From Carnegiea gigantea (taxonomy: Eukaryota > Streptophyta > Magnoliopsida > Caryophyllales > Cactaceae): DNA of 64,000 bases. Under the pieces are notes generated by a model. That model saw only the letters and a list, made by a program, of their open reading frames with translations, had not been told where the DNA came from and did no database searches. The DNA lies in the NCBI GenBank assembly GCA_029747015.1, contig JAKOGI010000422.1, positions 18,501-82,500 of the forward strand. The letters are read 5' to 3'. The first letter of the stretch is position 1; each line of letters begins with the position of its first letter. The position numbers were made by a program, and so were the translations under genes. Of this stretch, positions 34,565-44,380 are shown piece after piece.

Positions 34565-35340
34565 AGCCTCCTTGATCTATCAAAAACTTGAACACACTTG
34601 TTAGTAAACACAAAAAGGGCATCTTTAGCTAAGAGTTGGGTGAGATATTTGGCAATATTAGAGAGATCTTTGATAAAGCGGGGGTAGAACCCCGCATGAC
34701 CAAAGAAACTCCTCACCCCTTTAACATTGGTGGGGGGTGGCAACCACTTAATCGTCTCAACCTTAGCTCTATCCACCTTAATGCCCCTCCCAGGTACAAC
34801 ATTCCCAAGAACTACTCTCCTAATTTAACACCAAATTGACCTCCTCGAATCTACGGAGCACCCTAATAAAGTTTTCCAAACATACATCAAAGGTGGCTCC
34901 ATAAACCAAGAAGTTATCTATAAAACCTTCATGATATTTTTTGCATACTCAGAAAAAATGGCAAGCATACATCGCTGGAAAGTAGTTAAGGCATTGCATG
35001 AGCCAAAAGGCATCCTTTGGTATGCAAAGATACCATAAGGGCACGTGAATGTCTCCTTCTCTTTGTCACTTGGATGGATAGGGATTTGAAAGAAATACGA
35101 GTATCCATCCAAGTAGCAAAATAAGGAATGTCGGATTAGCCTTTCCAACATCAAGTCAATAAAGGGGGGGAAATGGTCTTTCCGAGTGGCACTATTAAGC
35201 TTCTTATAGTCGATGCACATGCACCACCTGGTCACCATCCTAGTGGAAATAAGCTCATCTTTCTCATTCTTGACAATGGTCGTACCTTCTTTTTAGGAAC
35301 TACTTGCATTGGGCTAATCCACTCGCTATTCGAGATGGGG
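34565..35340 (-). pseudogene. Reverse transcriptase of the Athila-type element
   Basis: 35238-34918 reads CIDYKKLNSATRKDHFPPFI, CYLDGYSYFFQIPIHPSDKE and FAYQRMPFGSCNALTTFQRCM, the typical Athila RT blocks. The catalytic box on the next frame reads FIDNF (34924-34910) where the family has F-I/M-D-D-F, so the second Asp has become Asn. The thumb follows at 34776-34561 (VKGVRSFFGHAGFYPRFIKD). Confidence 0.85.
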
Positions 35341-35889
35341 TAGATGATCCCGGCATCAAGTAGCTTGACAGCTTATTTTTTGACCACTTCTTACATGTTA
35401 TGGTTTAAGCGCCTTTGAGGTTATCTAGAGGGCTTGTGCCCCCTCATCAAGGTGTATTCTATGCAGACACATTGATGGACTAATCTCCCTAATATAGTCA
35501 ATACTATAGGGAATGGCACCTTTATGCTTGTGAAGCACATCCAATTTAGGAGTCATCTAGCTTAGTACTAACAATAACTAGGAACGTGTGGTTTGTACCA
35601 ACATATTCTTACCTCAAGTGCGAGGAAATAGTTTCAACTCCACCCCGAAGGCACCTTTCTTGTCTTCGGTTAGAGCTTAAATTTCCATACTAGAAAACTT
35701 TCCTTACCAGTTGCTTGTGGAGTACAATCGGGCCAAATTTAAGAGCTTAAAGTAGATTCCCCTTTTGTTATTCAATCGAATCTCCATCTTGTCTTCATAA
35801 GCACCAACCAAACAAGCTTCTAGATAGTCCTCGTGATGCCTATGGATGGCCAGTGCTTCTTTTACCACCCTTTTAAGGGTGTCCATCCG

Positions 35890-36330
35890 ATAGCAAGCAT
35901 CTTCCATGGTGGGGGTGTCTATAGCTTGTAGGAGACTAAACTCAAGTTTTTCCTCCCCAACTTAGAAGGAAAGTCTTCCATTTTTAACATCAATCATGGC
36001 CTCATCCATGGCTAGGAATGGCCATCCTAGGATGATGGGAATTTGAGCATCTTCCTCCATTTTCATTACCACAAAGTCCTAAGGGATGTAGAATTTCCTA
36101 ACCTATAATGGCACATCTTTAAGGATTCTCATTGGGTATTTCACCGATCAATCTGCAAGTTGAATGGAAATTGTGATGGGTTTCAATTCCTCTACTTGGA
36201 GCTTTTGGTATATTGAGTAAGGCATAAGACTCACACTCGCTCCAAGGTCACACAAGGTGCGACTAATAGCAATATCATCCACGGCACACGGGATAGAAAA
36301 ATTTCCTAGATCCTTGAGTTTTGGGAGTAA
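35890..36330 (-). pseudogene. Aspartic protease of the Athila-type element
   Basis: CDLGASVSLMPYSIYQKLQ at about 36255-36199 is the Athila protease motif (D-L-G in the active site). ILGWPFLAMDEAMIDVKNGRL at about 36033-35971 is the later flap/ILG block. Confidence 0.75.
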
Positions 36331-36489
36331 CTTATTTTAGAGGATAGCACTGCACTCTTCTGTAATAGAAACTGTCACATTCTCTCGAAATCTTTGCTTG
36401 TTAGAAAGCATATCTTTGAGGAACTTGGCATACGAAGGCATCTCCAAAATAGTATCCAAGAATGGGATATTAGTATGAAGCTTCTTGAG

Positions 36490-38072
36490 TACCTCCAAAA
36501 ATTTCTCGAATTTAGCTACAAGCTTGGCCTTGGCTAGCCTTTGGGGAAAAGAAATTGGTTCGTATGGCTTAACGGGCTTGGGCTTAGGCTTGGTGCTCTC
36601 ATGATGTGAGCTCGGTGCATCCCCTCTTCACTCTTATACCCTTCTTTATTCACAATCTCAATATCTTGATCCTTCACTCGATCTTCATCTCTATTCGGGG
36701 CCTCCCTTCGACCCTCTAATGTCTTCTCACACCTTAAAGAGATGTCATTCATTTACCCCTTGGGGTTTGCTTCCAATTGGCCCAGAAAGTGCCCTTGGGG
36801 CCGGGAGAGATGGCTCACTTGTTAAGCTATTTGAGCCAATTGGTTCTCCATCATCTTTTAGTGAGTGAGCATGCTTTCAAACTTCGAGTTTAGTTTACTC
36901 ACAGACTCACTAAGGGCTTCATTTGTCTTGGTCTGAGTTTGAATGTAACACTCCATCAAGTTCTCCAAGTTGGACTTTTGTTGTTGAGATTAAGGGGGTG
37001 GCGCATGTGGAGCCTTGTATTGGAATCATGATGGATGAGGGTGATTTTATGGAAGAGCATAGGGAAGTGGATTGAAGTTCTCATGTGAGAAGTTAGGATG
37101 GTTCTTCCACCCTGGGTTGAAAGTGTTTAAGGGTCATTTATTGACCTATTATTGAAGTTATGAAGGGCAGTTACTTGCTCAATGGTTTGATCTTGGAAAG
37201 ATCAACCAATGTAGCACTGACTACCAATATGGCCTTAGACTCCACACCCCTCACAAACACTCACATTTCCAAATGACCCACTTGAAATACCCCCATGATG
37301 GCTTGTTTCGAGATGATCCACTTTTTGAAATAAAGCATCCACTTTACTTGTTAGCAAAGTAAATGCATTGACTTCAAGTCTTGCTCCTCTCTTGAGGTTA
37401 GATTGTTCTCCACACCAATGATAGTTGTTGGAGGCCATTTCTTCCAATAATTGCTTGGCTTCATTAATTGGCTCTCTTATAAGTGCCCTAGTGACGGCTG
37501 TATCAATGGAGATTTTCACAAATTAGTGAAGGCTATTATAGCAAGTTTGCATAGGCAACTAATTGGGTATACCATGGTGGGGACACTCACGTTGAAGCTC
37601 CTTAAAATGCTCCCAGTTTTATATAGAGATTCACCTTCCATTTAAGCAAATGAGGTGATGTCATTCCTAAGCTTGGCGGTCTTCCTGGGGGAAAAGTACT
37701 TGCACAAGAACGTCTCAGAAAGCCCATCTCAAGTGGTGTAAGAATTAGCATTAGCATTAGCATTAGCATTCATCAACCATGACTTGGCCTTATATTTCAA
37801 TTAGAAGGGAAAAATGCGCAACCAAATTGCATCATCCGACACACAATTCATCTTGATAGTGTTACATTTCTCCAAGAACCAGGCAATGTGGTCATTGGGA
37901 TTATCCGTGGGTGAACCACTAAATTGATTTTGTTGGAACAAGTGATAAATGCTGAATTGAATTGGAAGTTGTTAGCCTCCACCGCAAGCCTCACAATGCT
38001 TGATGGGATGGTGTTGGAGTCCAGCGTCACAAAGTCCCGAAGTGGGGTAGTGTTAGGATTACGAGATGCCAT
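36490..38072 (-). pseudogene. gag of the Athila-type element
   Basis: The start at 38072 reads MASRNPNTTPLRDFVTLDSN followed by SSIVRLAVEANNF, typical of Athila gag N-termini. 37519-37235 has AKQLLEEMASNNYHW and a coiled-coil-like stretch (LTSKVDALFQKVDHLETSH). C-terminal charged segments reach about 36534. A small repeat of GCATTA (five copies) is present at 37747-37771. Confidence 0.75.
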
Positions 38073-38349
38073 GTTTACTTCCTTCGTATCCCTCCTTTCC
38101 CTTCTTGACCTTTTTTCTCTTCTTTCTCTACCTCGGCTTCAGGCAGTAGCCTTAATTTTAGGGTCAATGGGGGTTAAGTTAGCCACTCCTTGACTCCTCC
38201 TAAGCATGCACCAAAAACGCTACCAATAGCGGTAAGAAATTTCAAGTAAAGATAGCAACTAGAAAAATGAAGAATTGAAAGCAAAAATAAAACAAGACCT
38301 AGCCTTAAATCTCTTAAATTAGCTTTGATATCCTAGAGAACCTACTTTC

Positions 38350-38370
38350 CCAATAACATCGCCAAAAACT
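38350..38370 (-). other. Degenerate primer-binding site of the Athila-type element
   Basis: Read on the minus strand, the bases next to the right LTR are TTTGGCGATGTTATTGGG. This is a decayed form of the TTTGGCGCCGTTGCCGGGG site (tRNA-Asp type) usual in Athila, and it fixes the orientation. Confidence 0.65.
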
Positions 38371-39118
38371 TGTTCAACTGGAAATATAGCGCCGTAAGTG
38401 TACATTATAGCTATAGCTAGCAATAGGCAAGTACGGGTTGTGTCCACAAGGAATTAGACTGGGATTACTAAGCTAAACAAGATATTTAATTTAGGTGGAT
38501 GATATGGTTGAAATATGTCCTAATCACCAGTTAGAGTTAACAAAGTAGCGGATTTGGAGTCTATACTTCAAGGACTTGGGTTAGGGATTTAGGTGACGAA
38601 TGTGTCTATTTTGTTTAATCAAAGGCTAGTTCCCAACTTTCCTAACTAACCCACAACTTGAAGGGGGTTGGCTATCTCATTTTGAGGCTCCCTTGTTTTC
38701 TCTTAAAGATCAAGGGTAGGCCTAATTAACAATGCCACCTATTTTCATAGGGGATTATGAGTTGGGCCTTGATAGATAACCCTTTACCAAGTCCAACCAT
38801 TGAACTATTTTCATGCTCAAGGTAAACTATCCCGTACTACATCACATTTACTAATGCCCCATCTCTTAATGTAGCCATTAGCTTTAAGTGTTATGTACAA
38901 TGCTCTTTCGAGCATTTCGTCGAACACTTGGTGATCAAGGGGTGATCCCTTCTAGAAGTGAGAAATCTAGGGGAATAAGAAACTTAGCTACATTTATTTA
39001 GGCACACTAGGCCATAATCCAAACCGAAGGAAGATAAATTACTCACTAATCATCATGCAAATCACCAAGAACTCATAACTTGACATAATCAATGATGGTA
39101 ATAAATTAACTAGACGGG

Positions 39119-39157
<39 letters not shown>

Positions 39158-39850
39158 CAAACTTTAAATTTGGCACAAAGAGATGATGATCAATCCTCAA
39201 AGTCTTCTCAAATCACCAATGAGAGCAACAAGATTAACCTCTAATCCTAATCCTCCATCTGACTTAGCCCTAGAAGTTTTTAAAGAGTAATTTTTTACAA
39301 AGTAAGATTAATCCCCAAATTAAGCAAAATCCCCTTTTATAGTGGTTAAAACTAATAAAAACAACATATGGGCGGGGAAGGACACGAGTCACCATAACAA
39401 AAATGGCTAAGGTGGCCACGGCCGTGGCCATGGGCACAACCAACTGTGGCCAACAAGGCCACCACGGCTTATGGCCATGGCCACAACTACCAGTGGGCTG
39501 CCTCTTGGCTTTTTTCCTCTTCACATGGGACCCTGCAATGATGAACACTGGCATGGCCATGAATACGCCCCCCAGTGGGGCCCCTCTTCAGTTGATTTCT
39601 TCAACTCTCGTTACTTGCCCTTCGTTTGCCAAATCTCATTGGGGACTTCTTCTGCTCATTGCCTCATCTCAAAAAGGGGCACACTTCACTTGATTAGCAT
39701 CATCTTGAGCAAAATCTATGCCTCCCTTTGGGTAAATGTTATTTCCTACAAAAATAATCAAAAACCAAATGAAAATCATAGAAGTTACGACTTGTTGTGA
39801 GCAATAGTTAGGAAATGAGGGTGTCAAATGCGATGTAATGAGATCAAACA
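38371..39850 (-). repeat. Right LTR (5' LTR) of the Athila-type element
   Basis: 1480 bp, the same sequence as the left LTR with scattered substitutions and a shorter (GA)n run (39121-39154). It ends CAAACA at 39850, next to the CAATC flank. Confidence 0.9.
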
Positions 39851-39855
39851 CAATC

Positions 39856-40125
39856 ATTAAGGGAATTGAAAAGCACTCAATCTTTTTAGCCCCAAAATCT
39901 TTTCTTATTCAAATTGATTGCAGAGGAATACTTGGTTTAGTGAAAAAGAATTTATGCAATATCCAAGTGCAACGGCGACTCCTGCGTTGGTGAGTATGAC
40001 CTGACTAGTTTTCTTCCTCTATTAAATACAGGGATCGAAGAATTATCTGGCACATAGTTTAGCTCGTGAACTTACCAATGGTGATCATCAGAGCAAAACT
40101 CCAGCCAGAAAAGTAGGAAATCAAA
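39856..40125 (+). pseudogene. RNase H C-terminal part of the pararetrovirus
   Basis: IKGIEKHSIFLAPKSFLIQID and CRGILGLVKK continue the RNase H frame cut at 27312. The end reads GSKNYLAHSLARELTNGDHQ at about 40026-40085, like the usual C-terminus of caulimovirid polymerases. Confidence 0.7.
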
Positions 40126-40551
40126 AATGAAATGCCATTACTACTAGAACGGGTTTCTCCTTTTAGTAGAATTCTTATGGATATTTTGAAATTTCATGCA
40201 AAAAGTGGATCACACTTTGGTCTGTTATTTTTTGCCTATCTAATAGTACAAAGATTCAGCCTTTTATAATTACAAATGAATTAACTAAGGTGTCCTTATG
40301 ATATTCAAGAAAAAATAAGTTTCCATATTCAGTAAAAATGGCTTAACGGCTAGCATGCAGTCTGCATCGACTACTATCATAATTATTTTTATGATATTTG
40401 GGAGTCATGAAGTACTACGATCTTCTTTTCTAATAGATCTAGAGCTGGTAGTATTAGATTCCCAGCAAATTCAATCTCTAGGAATATGGAATGCTAGCTT
40501 ACCTTATGGAAATTCCAGTACTTATTCTTCTAAAGACTAACTAAACAATGC

Positions 40552-40977
40552 ATGTTCAAAAGGATCTATTGGATTCTCACATCCTCTTATGGTCTAACAA
40601 AAATTTCATACAGTAGAAGCCTGTATGTCGAGGTATATTATGCAGTAATTGAGTATGAAAATGGAAAGACCAAGCCAACCCATCATCTTGTTCAATTGGT
40701 TGATTCAGATGATCCCAATTATCAACGACAAGAAGTAGTTAGTGATTATGTTTTAGCAAGAGCCATCAATTTTTACAATATTTATCATCAAATACGGGTA
40801 TTAATTGAACAAGGAAAAACATTAGTGCATTGCGGGAACACTACTCTCCTTTATCATAATGATTTCAACAATAGGAAGGTAGAAAGGGTAACTTCAAAAG
40901 ATGTCTTTGATTATTTCCTTGATGTAGGAGCTAAAAAATTTCTATCAAAAAAAGGAAAGGAAAATTTTCATGCATGA
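40552..40977 (+). pseudogene. Downstream ORF of the pararetrovirus
   Basis: A 141-codon open frame reads SLYVEVYYAVIEYENGKTKP, HHLVQLVDSDDPNYQRQEVV, DYVLARAINFYNIYHQIRVL and KTLVHCGNTTLLYHND. It is the longest undisturbed viral frame here. Its place after RNase H and before the promoter matches the last ORF of a caulimovirid (a transactivator-like or unknown protein). I do not recognise a named domain, and the frame continues degenerate upstream to about 40330. Confidence 0.55.
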
Positions 40978-41275
40978 TTTAAAAAAGGGGATCCAAAGCA
41001 TCTTCTTGATGAAGATTTTGATGATTATCTGGATAATAATAGACTGGAAGACATTACTAGAGATGAAGGCATACAAAATCTCAATATGGATGACTAGTCT
41101 TGTCAAGAATAAGTGCTCTAAAAAGTCGCTACATCATTATTGTGTCAGTTTTGTCTAATGTCAAGTCAGTAAAATAATAGAGTCTATTATAGCCATGAGA
41201 GAGTAACTGTAGTCATGTGCAAATATCAGTGTGCGTAGTGTAACCATTAGGGTATTCTATGTAATCCACCTCCTC

Positions 41276-41282
41276 TATAAAA
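41276..41282 (+). promoter_or_regulatory. TATA box of the putative pararetroviral promoter
   Basis: TATAAAAGG stands in CCTCTATAAAAGGAGACG, followed 25-35 bases on by GTGCAAAAGAGAAG, the layout of caulimovirid full-length-transcript promoters. AATAAG near 41411 could serve as a polyadenylation signal. Confidence 0.55.
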
Positions 41283-41700
41283 GGAGACGCTGAGTGCAAA
41301 AGAGAAGTCGATATCTCTATTTCTCTATGAGCAAGCATCTCTGATGATCTTAATAGTTTAAGTCGCTCTTCAAATCTTTCCATTGTTATATTTCAACTTT
41401 TAAACTTTCAATAAGAGAAATTTTTCAGTAGGGAACGTTATTCAATTGAACCTCATGTGTTGGATATTATGATTTCTTGATTAAAGTATCACTATCCTTA
41501 AAAATATAAAAACTTGATTAGTGACTACTATCCAAGATAGGAACTGAAATGGATCTATGCTGTGATTGATCTAAGAAAGGTTCAGTTGAGATAGCAACCT
41601 CTATAAACTGGAAGTTAGAGAACACCATGGTCCAACACCAACTAAGTTTAGGTAATGGTCAAAACTCTCTAATTAAGTTTTAATTATTTTGCTAAACATG

Positions 41701-42805
41701 GTGAGCCTCTAACTATAAAAAGTAAAACATTGATGATACAAGTAGTATATTGTGATAACTAGCACCGATAAAGTCATTATAAGAAGTCTAATCATTTAAA
41801 ACAAGCGTATTTTCTTAGAAAACCCCAAAATTAGTTTTATTGCATATCTTACCCAAATTAGGGATCATTTTATAATTTTCAATAGTTGGCTTAAAAGTGC
41901 GTAAACAAAACTTCAGAATGTGGTGAAAATTCAAAAGTGTAAAACCTCAAGGTTCTTGAAAATCAATACAAAGAAGCAGAGTTGAAAACATTAATACCAA
42001 AAACTCAAAGGATGGTAAGTGCAAAATAGCCTGGGACAATTAGGGTTTTTGAGGACATTAAATTCATTCTCGTACATTTGAATTGGGTAATTTGGAATAT
42101 TGCTAATGAAGATTTTCGAGATCTTAAGGTGTTGAAGATCTGGCATGACAGTTTTTTATGTAGGCAAAATATATAGGAAACTTTTTATGCACATCTACTT
42201 ATTACGTGGCTCATATTCGTGCTTCTGAAAGTATAATATTAGAATTGTATGGCAAACTAATTTATTTAGACACCCACAACATACTAACATGGATAGTTAT
42301 AGGTAGCCTGAACATTATGTCTCCAAGTCTATGTATAAGAATTGCTCGAACATAAACTAAGTGGCCCCAAAAGGGGAAACCTCTATTACTGGAAGGAATT
42401 TAGTTTTCAGTCATATATTATTAAGTTTTTACATGCCAATAATTCTATGCCTAAGGCTATTGGATGGGAATAATCTGACTTTTAAATTTGAGTCCAATGA
42501 CCCGATATTTGAGGTTATTTAGTTTTAACATATCACAACCAAGTTAATGACCATTTGAGTTGTCAACTTGATGATGTGTTAAGCTATTTATCACATATTG
42601 ATTGTATGTTAATCCAACTAACCAGTGTTGACCCTTATTAACTTAAACACATCAGATCAAATTAAACTCCCTCCTTCCTCTGTCTCTTTCCTTGCTTAAT
42701 CTCTTTCCTCTTGAAAGCCTTTCTTCTCTTGAAAGGAAAGTCCTATTTTTCTCAAGAAAGAAGAAAACAAAAAACCTAATTTTATCTCTCATGTGAAGAA
42801 GTGAA
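41701..42805. other. AT-rich DNA, no gene recognised
   Basis: Frames are short in both directions. Purine-rich minus-strand stretches near 42660-42790 give only low-complexity frames. I see nothing else. Confidence 0.5.
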
Positions 42806-43495
42806 GATGTGTGGTGGACATACAAGTATTGTTGGATCATCAAATTCTAGGAAGGCGTCAAATTAAGTAGCCAGTGCCTGAAACTAGCCATAGTGAAGTG
42901 TTTTTATAACATACCTGCTATTTGCCAAACTTGCAGAAGACCCCCCAAATAAGGGAGAAATTTTTTTGGGTATCAATTACGGAAGGTCAGTAATACAAAT
43001 TAGGGTTTAATGACTAGCTTCAATTTGTAATTGATGAAAATTCCGATTTAATGATAGCTGCAATTTGTAATTGATGAATTATTTGTTTGTGTTTGTAGGT
43101 TAATGAAGATTGTTGGTTTTTCAAATGGGATGAAGAGAATGCAGTGAACATTATGGAGAAGTTTAAGATATTAGAAGACAGAGTGGAAGAGTTGGTTGGT
43201 GAAATAGCTAGAGAGAATGGGAATTGAGGTCAAAAAGAAGAAGGCGTCAAAGGGAGGAAGACATGGGGGTAGTGAAACTAATGAGCTACATATGTCGAAG
43301 GAAGATAATGCAAAATTGAGAAGTAAGATTGCGAAGGAGAAGGAGAAGAGGGGAAGAGTTGAAGAAGAAATGAAGGCAGTGAAAGAAGAACTGATGGCAC
43401 TAAAACCTAAAGCTTCAAACAATTGGGGGTGGGATAAAATGTGGATGTATTTGTCTATTTTCTTATTTGTGATAGTTTTGATCAGGAAAAATTAA
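42806..43495 (+). pseudogene. GRF-type zinc-finger protein with coiled coil and C-terminal membrane anchor
   Basis: Exon 1 (42806-42985) ends with the GRF start (CQTCRRPPK..GRNFFGYQLRK). Exon 2 (43099 on) gives VNEDCWFFKWDEENAV, the WFFKWxDE signature. An intron with GT (42986) and AG (43098) joins them in frame. A helical stretch follows, then after a frameshift near 43215-43225 a Lys/Glu-rich coiled coil (KLRSKIAKEKEKRGRVEEEM) and a hydrophobic tail (MWMYLSIFLFVIVLI). Breaks are stops in exon 1 (including TAA 42950-42952), loss of the Cys expected after FFG, and the frameshift. Small proteins of this build are common in plants; their function is poorly known. Confidence 0.65.
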
Positions 43496-44179
43496 TAGTA
43501 TGGTGTGGGTAGATGTAAGGTGTGGAGACTGAAGCTTTCTAACTATTTATGGGGGTCGATGAATGTGGCTAAACATGTTTTGCAACTTTTTGTGAAGGTA
43601 GATGTAAAATGTGCTTTGTATTGAATGAATGAAATGAGTGAAATAAATTGTGGGAAGTATTCTCAGTGGTGGAGGCAAGTATTATGAAACAAAACATATG
43701 AGTTAAAATACAAGTTTTGAACTGAAATTTGGGTGCAATATTTATGTTAATATTGTAATGTCCATAAATTTCAATGTATGGCAATAAAATAAGCAAAATA
43801 AGGTTTATAGGCTACTGTAAACCCAACATATTAACCCTGCTGCACACACATTTGACATCTAAAACATAAACATATCATGGTGCTTAACAAGTTTATCATC
43901 CAAAAAACAACAGCGCACCTAAATTATGTTGTCTATTTCAATTTACAAATTTGACAACCCAAGAAAAGCTGCATACGAGATAGAACCTTCACTATGGAGG
44001 ATTGATAAAAGGTTGTGAACTACTGCTAGCTGCTAATGCTTGACTAGGAATGAGTGGCGAGCTTTGGCCTGTCATGGACTGTGGTCTAGAAGATGATGGA
44101 ATATCTTAAGTCATTTAAAAAGAAAAAATTAAAATGTGAGAAACTAATATTTTTTAGCACCAAAAAAAAAAAAAAAAAA
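43496..44179. other. Non-coding sequence
   Basis: No gene. An A19 run lies at 44162-44180. No MULE terminal inverted repeat was recognised here although one could be expected. Confidence 0.5.
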
Positions 44180-44380
44180 GTTAAATGTCAAGCACTTATT
44201 GTGCCTATTCTACCTCCCTTGCCTCTGCTTCCTCCTCTACCTCTAGTTGCTCCCGTACCCCTCCTTGCTCCTCTCCCTTTGGTAGCGCCTTCTCCTTCCT
44301 CCCTTGGCTCACTGAGAAGCTCAACTTATTTGTTGGTCTGCCCTGTTGTTTTTTCTATGATGGTGGTTGGCTATCTGTTG
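44180..44380 (-). pseudogene. Arg/Gly-rich tail, possible C-terminus of the MULE transposase
   Basis: The minus strand reads EPREEGEGATKGRGARRGTG then TRGRGGSRGKGG and a stop. MULE transposases often end in such a tail after the zinc knuckle. The knuckle lies 3.1 kb away (47530), separated by LTR-like DNA, so the link is an inference. The Pro/Leu-rich plus-strand frame over the same bases is its mirror image. Confidence 0.35.

Larger units (their letters stand above)
27313..39850 (-). mobile_element. Athila-type Ty3/gypsy retrotransposon, 12.5 kb
   Basis: Matching LTRs lie at 27313-28845 and 38371-39850 (both TGTTCAACTGG...CAAACA). The flanking 5-mers CAGTC (27308-27312) and CAATC (39851-39855) form a target duplication with one mismatch. 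Genes run on the minus strand from the right LTR: gag, protease, RT, RNase H, integrase, and an extra ORF in the env-like position. This order, the long 3' region and the family of the gag and RT motifs point to Athila. It sits in RNase H of the pararetrovirus, whose frame reads through when the element and one duplicate are removed. All genes carry stops or shifts. Confidence 0.9.
39851..41700 (+). mobile_element. Endogenous pararetrovirus, right part
   Basis: It resumes RNase H directly at the target duplication, then has an extra ORF and a promoter-like region. The right border is uncertain because the sequence becomes featureless AT-rich DNA after about 41500. Confidence 0.7.
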
